A DNA stretch of 64,000 nt from Garcia nutans. Its lineage: Eukaryota; Streptophyta; Magnoliopsida; Malpighiales; Euphorbiaceae. Of the stretch, positions 22,168 to 36,122 are shown piece by piece. Made by a program: the position numbers and the translations under genes. Below the pieces are notes generated by a model. That model was not told the DNA's origin. It saw only the letters and a list, made by a program, of their open reading frames with translations, and did no database searches. The DNA lies in contig CANTUV010000035.1 of NCBI GenBank assembly GCA_947685225.1, positions 38,564,001 through 38,628,000 of the forward strand. The letters are read 5' to 3'. Positions within the stretch are counted from its first letter, which is position 1. Each line of letters starts with the position of its first letter.

Positions 22168-22853
22168 GCACTTCGCGGTCGCCCTTCATGCAAGGATGGT
22201 CACGCTCATGCTTCTCGCGGTCGTCCTTTAACAAGGGACGGTCGCTGCTTTTGAAAAAGCTACAACGGTCGAATTTTAGTGCTCTGCAGCTGGAATCTTG
22301 TCCATGCTGTGTTTGTCGGACCGTTTCTTGCCCATGCTTTGTTTGTTGGGACGGTCGCGCCAAGCAGAGGTGCGGTCGCCCTTTTTGAATCTTCAAGTGG
22401 GTTTACAACGGTCATATTACGTGTCATTCTCTGACAGAGCAAAACTGAATGTCCGCCATAATTTGAATCTCGCGGTCGCCCTATGCAGAATCTCGCGATC
22501 GAACTCACAGTTTCGCGTCGAACTTCTGGACGCACCTGTGGACGCGAACACTACTGTCTCTTTGAGCAATTTCTTCTTGAATTGTTGGGCGGTCGCGATT
22601 CTGAATGGGCGGTCGCTAAATTGATTAGCGAGGTCGAATCATTCACCGTTCTTGTCACCGCAAACCTTACTGTGATTGTAATGATTTAAGTTCCTTGAGT
22701 AGCGGTAGGGCAAGTATTTTGGACGGCCGCCATTCTTGAGGCGCGGTCGCGACTGAGGTCGAACTTCTGACCGTGAAACCTACTGTGATAAGGTTTCATT
22801 CTGTAATTGCATGTAGCGGTCGTATTCTGGTCTGGTGCGACCGCTAGAATTGT
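22168..22853. repeat. Cluster of GCGGTCGC-type motifs in U3 (5' LTR copy)
   Basis: Copy of the cluster at 10770-11455, with a few motifs already altered (GGTCACG for GGTCGCG at 22202; GCGGTAGG for GCGGTCGG at 22707). Confidence 0.75.
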
Positions 22854-22967
22854 TCTGTCTTGCTTTACTTAAGGCAACCTAATCCTGCAACAAGATTCTT
22901 AAACACAAGTTAAATAGATCATCCATTTGAGTTGTCAAGGATCAAAATAGAGATCTTTTGTCTAACA

Positions 22968-22972
22968 CTTTG
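22968..22972. repeat. Target site duplication CTTTG, right copy (Copia)
   Basis: Directly follows the CTAACA edge of the right LTR and matches 10152-10156. Confidence 0.9.
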
Positions 22973-23915
22973 TTTAATATACATATTCTTATAATAATTG
23001 TCATTAGAACTTGCATTATAAGGCTTCTTGGTAAATGCGAAGAATGAAACATTAAGATTACTTAACTTAGTGTTTAGTAGATTGCCATCATTGGACTCAA
23101 TATACGGAATCGAGCTGATCCTCTTCTCCGAGGATCATTTATTAAGTTAACCCACTTATTTTGAAATAACATTCTCGGTCTACACCAAGGGTGACTCCCA
23201 AAGTCCGGCTTGCTTACAGTAAATTTTTGATTCCCATTCAAAAGGATATATAGGCATATCTTGTGACCTAAGCCCAAAAAGCAAATTACATTAAAACAAA
23301 CTCAATTGGTCTTCTCCTCCTTCTTCCATTCCAATTTGCTTTGTTTACTTGCTTTACTTGGATTATTTTGGGAATGTGTGCCTAACCTAGTACCCATAAG
23401 GGCTATAGTTAGGATCCCCTTCTAAGTAGATTTTTTATTCTAAGTAGATTTTTTTAATGTAATGTTTAATTGCTTTAATTATTTTGCTTATGGATGTCAT
23501 ACTTATGCTCATTCATTATAATATTGTCATTTATTTTCATGAAATACAATTTTTAAAAAGTTAAAATTTCTTTAAAGGCCAGACATCTTATATATAAAGG
23601 CTAAGCTTCTTATATATAACTTGAAAAACTTAGTTTGAGATTCATCATTTGGTTTGAACTAGTACATTTTGGGCTAATGCTTGGAGCTGAAATTTAGGTT
23701 TTTCTTAAGTTTTTTCCAACTAAAAATAAATTTAAGGTGGCGACTCTTCAAAAAAATAATTTTCAAAACAAGCTAAAATTAAATTAAAGCTTATCGAACC
23801 AACTAGAGAGTGAACTTGACACTTTTATGTGAAATTAAGCCCAAATGAACATTTTAGTTTCCTCTAACTGGCCGGACTAGTGTTTGGGTGAAGCCTTAAA
23901 TGGCCCTTTAACACT
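22973..23915 (+). mobile_element. Second diverged copy of the Tat/Ogre-like LTR relic
   Basis: Shares the order of motifs with 7540-8470: a segment around GTACCCATAAGGGCTATAG, CTTAGTTTGAGA ... GGTTTGAACTAG, TCCAACTAAA, GGTGGCGACTC at ~23737, and AAGCCCAAATGA with GGGTGAAGCC. No ORF is convincing. The two copies flank the Copia insertion in the same orientation. Confidence 0.45.
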
Positions 23916-23935
23916 AAAAAAGAAGTTGAATATGC

Positions 23936-24178
23936 AAAAATTTAAAATTGTATGAACAAAGGAAAATTAAAAGAGATAGGATAAGGAAGAATGAACATCG
24001 AGATTTATTGTGATTCAAGTAAAGAAAACTCTACATTCACTCTCCAATTCTAAAATTAGGTATTTCGCTATTTTTGGAGTTTTACAAGTTAACTCACAAC
24101 TTGGTGTTTATAGCTTACTCCAAACTTCTACACCACAAGGTTCAGTCTCAACTTTATAAGTATTTTGTAGGCTCACGC
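23936..24178 (-). mobile_element. Relic of a Copia LTR edge related to the young element
   Basis: Resembles the first ~250 bp of the Copia LTR on the + strand (AGATTTATTGTGATTCAAG, ACTTGGTGTTTATAGC, AAGTATTTTGTAGGCTCAC against the LTR equivalents), with many differences. It stops abruptly near 24178. Confidence 0.5.
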
Positions 24179-24249
24179 TGTAATGTTTGGAAATTTTAAG
24201 CAATAATTTTCTATATTAAGTGTATATATAAGTGCATATCAAACTGATT

Positions 24250-24602
24250 ATGATATTATATGTGGTATGAGTAGTTAGAATTGGTAGAAATAAAGTTAGA
24301 TAAGCCAAGTCTACTATCTCACATACTTTTTGTGAAGGCAACCAAGCTGCCAACTACCTTGCCATGGATTGTAGAATGCGTATGCGATCTTCTGTTTTCT
24401 TGTCCTTTGATTCTTTGCCTAATTTCCTTAAGTGTATTATTAATTCGGATAATATGGGATTGCCATATATCCGGTTCAAATAATTGCTTTTTGATCGTTT
24501 TTTCTATAAGGGCTTTGTATTATATTTTGTATGGTTTTCCACTCTTTTTGATATTATTAATAAAATACACGGTGGTACCGTCCACCTTTACCAAAAAAAA
24601 AA
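24250..24602 (+). mobile_element. LINE (L1-type) 3' end, 5'-truncated
   Basis: In one frame the sequence reads FCEGNQAANYLA, the end of the RNase H domain found in plant LINEs, then LPNFLKCIINSDNMGLPYIRF in the position of the usual C-terminal motif. A 3' UTR with AATAAAATAC and a 12-base poly(A) ending at 24602 follows. I did not find a clear target duplication. Confidence 0.7.
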
Positions 24603-25634
24603 AGCCTTAAGAAGTGGAAAAACAAATTAGGGTATGTATTTAATCGATATTTTTGTAAAGGATTTTAAAGTAAAAAATTATGAAAATGACTATGTGGCCT
24701 TGAAATAAATTCTACAGTAATTGAGATATAAAATATGGGTAGTAGGACTTTAAAATAATTAAAACAACTATTTGTATGATTTTACAAAATTAAAAGCCAA
24801 ATTAAGAAATAATTAAAGAAATTTGAGTACTTTTCTTCTTCTTCTTCTTCATTTAACCCATAACCATCACTACCGCCACCATTTCTTCATCTTTCTTTCT
24901 TCTTCTCCCATAGTTTTACTTAAAAATCAAACAATCTTTAGTGATAATTTGGGGATTTTATGGAAAACATTCATGCCACCAGTGGGCCTCTGGCCATATA
25001 TAATATCTGAAAGTGGGCATTTATTTGCCAATAGCGAACATGTTATCTAAGTCTAGGATTTTAAAATCAGTATATAAGGGCAAATAAATGATATTTACTG
25101 AAATAAGTGATATTTACTGAAATGCGTGAAATTTATTGAAATAAATGAAAAGTGCATTAAAATTATTATAATGAATTTTATTAGGATTGAGTGTGAAAAT
25201 ATGATTTTATTTTTATCTATAGTGTTCTAATGAGGTGAGATAAAAGATGCCAAAAATATATTTTGATGATACATGCATGGTAAATATGATAATGATATAT
25301 GATAATATAACTTTAAATTGTGGTGTGATACCATAGTATGTATTGAAGTATATGCTTAAATGTGATATAGTGATATTTCATGTAGTAATGAATGATAAAT
25401 GATTAATATGTGTGGATAATGAATGGCTCATTAAAAGCTTGAATGGAAAAATATGAATGGCTCATTAAAGGCTTGAATGGAAAAATGAGAAAAAACTCTA
25501 AAAGTGTTAATCTTGTCTAAAAAAGTAGATAGTAATGGTAATTATTTATGTATAAATAAATGATTAAAGAAACTTATATGAAAATGGAATTATAATTACA
25601 TATAATAAGAATATTAAGCAATCGAGAGTTATAT
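24603..25634 (+). mobile_element. Left part of a + strand Tekay-like LTR fragment
   Basis: A CTTCTTCTTCTTCTTC leader at ~24833 followed by a G-rich, C-poor stretch resembles the solo LTR at 11938-14543. A 34-bp tandem duplication (GAATGGCTCATTAAAAGC) starts at 25421 and 25455. The sequence is interrupted at 25635 by a - strand LTR and appears to resume at 28477. Confidence 0.45.
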
Positions 25635-28476
<2,842 letters not shown>

Positions 28477-29508
28477 TATGTGGTTAAAAAGGAAAATTCA
28501 ATTTTCTATTAATAGCCAACTATTTTCCATTATTATACATGAGAAGATAAATAAAGTTAATCTTTGGAATGTATGAATAGTTAATTAATTTTGATAATGT
28601 TAAGTTAAAGAATATTGAGTTATTCTTATAAAATTAAACATGATACCAATAAATGTAGCATATGTTGATTTATTCAAATTAACCCTAAAACCTAAATTGA
28701 TTTTACAATTTTACAAAGTGAAGAAAGATAATAATGAATTTATTATATTAATCGTATTAAATGATAATCATTTGTATTAATTTATATGAGTGTGATAATT
28801 AAGTGATTAAGTTATAATATTAATGTGATAAAATAACAAAGTGATTATCTACCGAATCATTACTATTTTAAAAGGAGTATTAATAAGTTTGTACCAAATT
28901 GTTTATTAATTGAACAATAGTGTTATCTTAAGAAGATAATAAAATAATTGTTAATATAAATAATTATATATGTTTCATTGATTATTGTAATAAATTACTC
29001 ATGATATTAAATAACAAATTATAGATAAACAAGTGTTACTAAGCATTATGCTTAGCCTGTTAGATTTTTCTGACATGCAGATAAGATGGACTGGAGTCAA
29101 TTTTGGCAATTAAAGATTTATTATTTCAAAGATCAATTGCAGAATAGATTATACCCTTTTGTAAAGTTTATTGTATTATATATTATTTATAGTTTTCATA
29201 GTGGTATTGTGGTTTAAATGACAATTTTATAATTATTGGTTAAGTTCATAGATTGTAAATATTGTAAGTGCTGGATGTGATTCTTATTTATTTTGGAATT
29301 TGTGTTTACATTATAAGGATTATTTGTGAAGAATGTATAGTAATATATATATATATGTATAATTTGATATAGTAATGATTTTAGACTTGGATTGTGATTG
29401 ATTATTGATTATTTGGAGAAAGTGGAGTTGAATTTGATTGAACATAAGATAAAAGTGTTTTTCTGCAAGCGGAGTTAGGTTAAGTAAATTTAAACAGTGA
29501 ATATTACA
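28477..29508 (+). mobile_element. Right part of the + strand Tekay-like LTR fragment
   Basis: Contains GTTACTAAGCATTATGCTTAGCC near 29035, the counterpart of the CTTACTAAGCCGTTGGCTTAG block in the 11938-14543 LTR, and ends near GTGAATATTACA (29508). The left terminus is not defined, so full length and target duplication cannot be given. Confidence 0.4.
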
Positions 29509-30289
29509 GAGGAGGCTCTGCTAAAATTTTTAGTTGAATTTCTACTTGTGAGCGGGGATTTTCACCCTCACTCACGGTGGAATGATTCTTGAAACTTTGA
29601 TACTATCAGGCTCTAGGCCTTAGAGAATACGGGCCCAAACTTAGAAAAATGGAATCACCACCCATACGGACTAGGAAAGAAAAGAAATGGGTGGATGACT
29701 TGATTCCTAAGGAATTCCCAACCCCTATTGGGTTTGAAAAGTTGGGTATGCATGAGAAATGTGAGAATGACCCAGCATCCCCATAATACCCTGTTCATTG
29801 GAACTGGCCTCCTTTTTAGGTCTAAATATTATAGAATTCTTAAATATCATGGCATCATCCATATTACATGCAATTAAAGAAACAAAATATCATATTATTA
29901 ATTAAAAAAATTAATAAAAAATAGACACCCATCCAAAGATAAAAACATGCCCTTACAATATCCAATGTCCAAAACAAATAAATAAAATAGGACCCACCAA
30001 TTGGTGAAAACATATCTCTTACAATAGTCCCAAAATCCTTAAAATTAAAATAACTAAAATAAAATAAACAAGGCACCCATGGAGTGGAAACATGCCTTTT
30101 ATGTCTTAAAATCCAAGCACCAAAATAAATACAAATCCATAAATATAAAAAGAATCATCATATAAAGAATCATAAAATCAGGGTTTAATTAAAAGGAAAT
30201 TAAATTTGCAATCCACAAATACATCTTAATATTAACCGATTATGGAAATATAGGTAAATATTTTAAATGATTTACAAAATAGATTTTGT

Positions 30290-30475
30290 TGTGAAATTAG
30301 GGTTTTGCTATTGAAACTAAAGTTAAAAATGCAAATTAGGGTTTTGGTAATAAATTTGGGTTTTAAGATGTAAATTATGGTTTTAGGGTTTTGGAGACAG
30401 GATTAGGATTTTGGAAATAAGGTTAGGATTCAAATCTAAACCTAGGGATTAGTTGTCGAATTAGGGTTTCATTAT
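30290..30475 (-). repeat. Telobox-like TTAGGGTTT cluster
   Basis: Several TTAGGGTTTT/TTAGGATTTT motifs in ~185 bp, interspersed rather than in a true telomeric array. Confidence 0.7.
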
Positions 30476-31444
30476 TTGAATTTATAAAAAATGTGCAATT
30501 GAATTAGCAATTATTTCAAACCCTAAATCTATAATTTCAATAAAGGATTGGCAACACTAATACACAATGCATTAATTTATAAAAATAAACTATGGAACAA
30601 AATTGAATTGATTAATTAGTAGTCATACCTGTGTGTTAGCTTCACCAATATTAATATTGTTGAATCAAACTCTCTGTTTTGCTTACTGCCTGAGTCAATT
30701 TGATATTGGTTGAGCGAGGCAATTTGGAGACAATTGCTACTGCCTCCCTTAGTTGTTGTGTGTTGATTTTGTGTGTTTCAGCCTCTTTACCAATTGCTTT
30801 CTTTTTTTGCTTTGATAATTGTGGCTGCACCCCCTTAACTCTGTTTGTTAATTATATATTTATAAGTAGCATTAGGGTTAATCTCGATTCATTAATCCTC
30901 ATTCAACCCAAATACTTTTTGCTTATCCAAACCTTATTTGAGTTTAAGCCTACCAAGATACTTAAAAACTGAGTTAAAGCTAAATTAGGTGGGGACTAAG
31001 GGCTTATGGTGAATTTGGCAAGCCCAATTCACCATGACCAAGCCTTATGGTGAAAGCTCATGGCAAATTAGGTATGCTAATTCGCCAAACTCATGGTTAA
31101 TTAGTATGCCTAGCTTATGGCAAACTGGCATGGTCAATTTGTCATGTTTTGGTTTTAAAGTTAAATCAGGCTTGGTTCGGGCTTTTAAAGTTATAATATA
31201 CTTGGTTTGGGTTTTAAGATCAGACTATCCTTGGTTTGGGCTTTTAAAATTAGACTAGACTTAATTCAAGCTTTTAAAATTAGATCATACATAGTTTGGG
31301 CTTTTAAAATTGGATCAAGCTAGGTTCAAACTTCTAAAATTGAACCATACTTGTTTAAGGCCAAAATTAAGGGTCTACAGTTTTGCCACCTACTTGAACA
31401 ATCTTAAATTCATTCAGAGAGTAAAAGCAATCTGTCTTTAAGCT

Positions 31445-31995
31445 GATTTCGAATGAGGGTGGGTTCTAAATTCGAGACTAGATTTGGGTTCTGGACCCAA
31501 GGCTGGATTTGGGTTTTGAACCTAATATTGTATTTGGATTCTGGACCCGAGATTGGATTTGAGTTTTGGATTCGATACTCTAGATTTGAGGTTGAATTTG
31601 GATTCTGGATTCAAGGCTGGATTTGGATTCTGAACCCTAGATTGGATTTGGGTTCTAGACTAGAGATTGGATTTGGGTTCTAGACATGAGATTGGATTTA
31701 AGTTATAGACCCAGGGCTGGATTTTGGGTTCTTGACCCAAGATTGGATTTAGGTTCTAGACCCGAGACTTATTTTGGGTTCTTATTCCGAGACTGAATTT
31801 GGATTCTAGACTTAAAATTGGATTTGGATTCTCGACACGAGACTGGATTTGGGTTCTGAACTCGAGACCAAATTTGAGTTCTAGACCCGAGATCGAATTT
31901 GGATTCTCGACTCGAGACTAGATTTGGGTTCTCAACTCGAGACTGGAATTGGATTTTTGACCTGAGACTGAATTTGGGTTCTGGACCCTCAATGG
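31445..31995. repeat. Minisatellite in the Tat-like LTR (unit ~32-34 bp)
   Basis: Sixteen or so imperfect copies of a unit like GGATTTGGGTTCTGGACCCGAGATT. Units vary at the CCCGAG part. Long ORFs through it on both strands are by-products of the repeat. Confidence 0.85.
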
Positions 31996-32214
31996 ACATC
32001 AACTCTTCTAGCTTGACAGTTCTTTGGTCATTTTGAGAGTTTTGGTTTTCTTCTAGACACTTGGTTCAATGCTTCAATGAAATGACTTTAGATCTTCTAG
32101 CTGGATCGACCTTCTGTCATTTGAGGGTATGGGCTTTCTTCTACCCATCAACTTTAGCTCTTCTAGCCCAAACTTCAGGTCTTCACCTTTCACAATAAAT
32201 CTTCAAACATTGGG

Positions 32215-32335
32215 TCTTCACCCTTCATAATGGATCTTTATCCTTGGACATTGGGTTTTCACCCTTCAAAAAGGATCTTCATCCTTGGACATTGGGTCTT
32301 CACCCTTCAAAATGGATCTTCATCCTTCAATCTTC
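32215..32335. repeat. Minisatellite with ~40-bp unit (TTCACCCTTCAAAATGGATC)
   Basis: Three to four near-identical units containing ATCCTTGGACATTGGGTCTTC, a second, unrelated minisatellite in the same LTR. Confidence 0.85.
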
Positions 32336-33273
32336 TCTTTATATCTTTATCGTTCTCTCGCTTTGTTGTAAAATCTTTATCTTTCTTCTCAAGCAATGGG
32401 CCTTTCATGCCCCCTGATGCTGTTGTTTGCTTTGTAAAGTATCAATTATTCACTCTGACAGAGAGATTTGCAACAAACGTGCAATGTAACTTGCTCATAT
32501 ATGCATGGTATGCATGGTACACATGAGAGATACTTACAATAGTGGTACAGACTCACATACCGAGGTGATAGGCTGAAATACTCCTATTGCATTAGATCAT
32601 CAGAAAATGTCACATTCACATCTTCATTTTCAGGATAAGAGTAGTGGGGGCCCAAGCAAGTAGGCAAAGATATAGGAGACATCTATTTCAAACCAATGAT
32701 TTAGCATATGACCTTGTAAATGATCAACCCACTTTTTACCAATGTATCCTTTAAGGATTGATAGTGCAACGCGCTTCCCTAAGCTTGAAGGCTCTTGTTA
32801 TAATAAATTTTTTTTTGAAGTTTAATTTTGAATTTTGAAATCAAATGTTGGCTTTGTCAAATTAGTGTCAATGTATCTTAGGACTTGGTCTTTTAACACA
32901 TCTATAACATCACAACCCTAGTTACCATACTAAATTTGGGAATTATTTCCATTTGAGCAAGAGCTATTACACTTTAGATAGACACATGTACATTACTTGG
33001 TCAAAGATTTCATTGAGTTTAGATATTGTTTATCTCATATATATGTTATTTCAAACAATATTCACTAATAAACTCTGCCTATCAAGGGAGATCAACAAGT
33101 CTTTAATAGGTTTGGAATGTGGTCTATAAGTGAAATGGTTTAAGTGAAGGCCATTTTTTAAACTGGAGCTTTCATGACAATGCTGACAATCTTCACACTA
33201 TAAACTTTTGGTTGGAACCATATGCTGTTGGAGGCATTCGTCATCTCCACTTTTTGAACATCTTGTTATCTTG

Positions 33274-33278
33274 CTTCA
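33274..33278. repeat. Target site duplication CTTCA, left copy (Tekay element)
   Basis: CTTCA precedes TGTAACACCC at 33279 and recurs at 50028-50032 directly after the far LTR. Confidence 0.9.
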
Positions 33279-33972
33279 TGTAACACCCTTAAACTATATA
33301 TTCATATAATACATACACCTAGTATATGTAAAATACACATATACAGTATAAGAATGTCACAATTCAGTTTTAATAAAAATTCTCAAATTCCCAAATGTTA
33401 AAATGTATTTTTAATAAGTAAATAAAATATTCTTTATTAGTTATAGGTACCCAAAATAAGTATTTATAGAAAATTATCTGAAAAAAATTCGCCAAAGTTT
33501 TTTCTGTAATTTGAATATCCCAAAAATTTCAACATTTTTAACCTGTAGAAAAACACACTCCCAGTAATAGTAAATCCAACAATTCTCCAATTATTCACAA
33601 AAACACTCAAATATGTACATATACACATATATAAACATTTATACAATCTCATATCACAAAAATTATGTCTAAAAATCTTTATAGTTTACAACACTCCCAA
33701 ATATATATACATATTATACATAATTATTCATGTTTTTTTTTAAAAAATAAAATGTATACATCACAATAGTAGGCTCTGGTTCTGTGGTGGAAAACTCACT
33801 TCAAATACTATTAATCTCAAGCCTAGACCTAATTAGGTCTAGATGAACTCTCCAGATCTATCAGTGACCCTGTCACCTGTGCAATGAATTTTAAGCATGT
33901 TAAGCTAAAAGTCTAGCAGTACACACTTTGATAATAATAAAACTTTAAAAGAAAGACAATGCATTATGTTGT
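33279..33972 (-). repeat. Tekay 3' LTR, outer part
   Basis: Matches 48064-48770 closely up to GCATTATGTTGT, where the nested Athila-like element begins. The remaining part of this LTR resumes after 41035. Confidence 0.85.
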
Positions 33973-36029
33973 CGTTATAATAATTTTTATATGTGTTTTT
34001 AGGATGATTTTATTTATTTATAGTTATTTTTCTAATATGTGTGTTAAATTTTACTTGAAGTTTGATGATCTAGATGAACATGTGCAAAATGGAGCTAAAT
34101 CCACTTGATGAAGTTATTTTGGAAGGAAAAATATTGAACACATCAAAGATGGTTCAAGCTTGGCCGTTTCCTCCATTAAAAGAATTAAAATTTTAGGCAG
34201 TACTAGACGCACTCACAAGTCTTGACCATGTCCTTGGGTGTGTCAACATGTCTTGGCCATGTCCTTGGGTGTGTCAACATGTCTTGGCCATGTCCTTGGG
34301 TGTGTTAACATGTCTTGGTCATGTCCTAACATGTCCTGGCCATGTCACATGTCACTTTGATATGAAAAGAAAGAAAGAAAGGCAGAAGCAGAGACATGCA
34401 TGTGTCTTGGCTATGTCACTGGGTTTGTCACTCAGACACACCCACCGTCTTGGTTGTGTCACTGACCATGTCCCTCATTAAAGAAATGAGAAATTTGACA
34501 GCATGCGACACACCCACCTGTCTTGATCGTGTCACTGGGTGTATCACTCAGACACACCCACCATCTTAGTCATGTCACTGGGTGTGTCACCCCTAGAAGA
34601 AGCATAAATTGAAAAGGTAGTAAAGGACACATGCAAATGACTTGGCAGTGTCCAAGGAAAAATTGATAGACACAGCCAAGTCACCCTTGTCTTGGCCGTG
34701 CCCTTGCTTGATTGGCTTTAATCATTTACATGGGTTGAGAGACAAGATGGGAGACAACATCAATTTTCTTTTAAAAAGAAATAATAAAAGAAGTAAAATG
34801 TGACTTATTTTATGGAAGGAAAGATTTAAAAACTGAAAAGAGAGGACAAATGGTAGTGAGGTGAGTTGGAAAAGCTTTTCTTTTTGTTTTAAGAATTAAA
34901 ATAATGGGAAAGTGTGTGGAGACATACACGTGGGAACCCATTCAAAGACCAATCTCCATTCATTCTCCATCTTCATCTTCTTGTTCTTGGTTTTTTAGAA
35001 GATACCATTCTCATTACCTTCATCTTCATCTTCCATTCCATTTTTTCATAAACAAGACTTTAATATTTTCTTTAGAATTGTGTGTAGGTAAACAAGCTCT
35101 AGAGAGGTTTAAGTTTGGGAAGCTTGACTGAAGGGTTGGAAGCTTGAGAAAGTGTTCATTTCATCTTTCAAGAATAGAACCATCTATTCAAGAGGGCTTG
35201 AAAGTTCTTCATCATATTCAAGTGGAGTTAGGGGGAAGAATAAGAAGTTCAACTATTGGCATCTTCAAGGGGTTTTTCACATTGTATCATTTAATTCATT
35301 TCTAGATTATTATTATTTTGTTATGAACATTAATATTTCAATGGATAATTGTGATTTGATTTATATTGAGATGATTGTTTATTTTAAATTGATGGTGAGC
35401 TAAATTACTCATGAATAGGGTTGTAGCAAATTTGATTGAATGACTTAATTTAATTATTTCCATTAATATACTTTGTTATTAGTTGATTGTAATAGATTTA
35501 ATGTTAGGTTGATAGATTAGCTACCTATTGATCTCTTAATATTGAATGATGGACCAAGAGATGAAATTTGATATCGGAACTATACAATCAACTACCCTAA
35601 GAATGAATTAGAAATATAAGTTGTAGGGTTCTATTAATTTGCAAATTCAAAACAATTGGTTGCTGTTAATTCATGAATGTGAGAACTAATGAACTGATAC
35701 TTGCTAATTAATCACAAGGAACAAATTAAACTACAAGGTTATATTAATTGATAATTTGAGAATTAAGCTTTGGTTAAATTGATCTACAATCCTAGGTACT
35801 ATTCTAAAAATTTGGATTCATCTTGCACAACCACTACTTGTTTACTTCTAAATTTTAATACTTTCCACCATTTCAACAACATACACTTGAATATTTAATA
35901 ATTTGCTTTAAATCAAATTATTACGATCAACACCTTCCTTGTGAGATAACCTTGGGGCCATCACCATTGCTATAATAGCCTCGTATACTTACGAGTATCA
36001 GTTTTAGTAGTGTTAAGTACAGCGCAACA
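33973..36029 (+). repeat. Athila-like 5' LTR, 2057 bp
   Basis: Ends GCGCAACA, directly before the primer binding site. Contains a GTGTC-rich minisatellite at ~34200-34700. Confidence 0.85.
34200..34720. repeat. GTGTC-rich minisatellite in the Athila-like 5' LTR
   Basis: Three short units (CATGTCCTTGGGTGTGTCAA, period ~31-32) followed by longer units built from GTCACTGGGTGTGTCACTC and CAGACACACCCACC. Counterpart at 39180-39700. Confidence 0.85.
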
Positions 36030-36035
36030 AGTTTT

Positions 36036-36053
36036 TGGCACCGTTGCTGGAGA
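36036..36053 (+). other. Primer binding site of the Athila-like element
   Basis: TGGCACCGTTGCTGGAGA differs slightly from the TGGCGCCGTTGCCGGGGA-type site usual for Athila elements and lies 6 bp inside the LTR. Confidence 0.8.
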
Positions 36054-36122
36054 AGGCTATTTAAGTAGTAGTAGTTTAATTCTTTTAATTTAATTTTTTG
36101 ATTATTCTCTTTGAATTGCTAA

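Larger units (their letters stand above)
10157..22967 (-). mobile_element. Ty1/Copia LTR retrotransposon, Sirevirus-type, with an extra ORF
   Basis: A complete element of 12811 bp (about 10.2 kb without a nested 2.6-kb solo LTR). On the - strand the order is 5' LTR (21555-22967), initiator-Met PBS, gag (19857-21500), pol (19656-16585: protease, integrase, RT, RNase H), a GC-motif spacer, a third ORF (16030-14633), polypurine tract and 3' LTR (10157-11569). The order integrase before RT marks Copia. The long gag with zinc knuckle, C-terminal coiled coil and GLGF box, plus an ORF after pol, fits the Sirevirus/SIRE1 group. LTRs begin TG, end CA, and a 5-bp target duplication is present. I find five LTR-to-LTR differences in 1413 bp, so the insertion is recent. 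The copy is non-functional as read: pol has a stop and an integrase active-site substitution. Confidence 0.93.
21555..22967 (-). repeat. Copia 5' LTR (right), 1413 bp
   Basis: On the - strand it runs TGTTAGACAA to GGGACAACA. U3 is ~22090-22967, and R-U5 is the remainder, inferred from the TATA position. Compared with the left LTR I see differences at 22105 (T for C), 22202 (A for G), 22662 (A for G), 22707 (A for C) and 22774 (T for C); four of five are of the C-to-T/G-to-A kind. Confidence 0.95.
29509..33273 (-). mobile_element. Tat/Ogre-lineage LTR and adjoining sequence (3' side of a split element)
   Basis: Contains a ~100-bp conserved edge (GAGCGGGGATTTTCACCCTC ... CACGGTGGAATGATTC at 29552-29590), a telobox-rich leader, CAATTCACC/AATTCGCC repeats (30990-31090), a block shared with 56750-57070 (TTTTGGTTTTAAAGTTAAA ... 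GGTTCGGGC), two minisatellites and ~750 bp more up to the Tekay insertion. No intact gene. The lineage is inferred from the gag fragment at 54.5-55.4 kb, which has the same orientation on the other side of the nested insertions. Confidence 0.45.

Noticed and set aside
30290..30475. Interstitial telomere array
   Set aside because: TTAGGGTTT words are scattered and imperfect, not in tandem.
31453..32002. ORFs of ~76 codons on both strands rich in FGFW/LDLGS or ESKSNL repeats
   Set aside because: Direct translations of the ~33-bp minisatellite.
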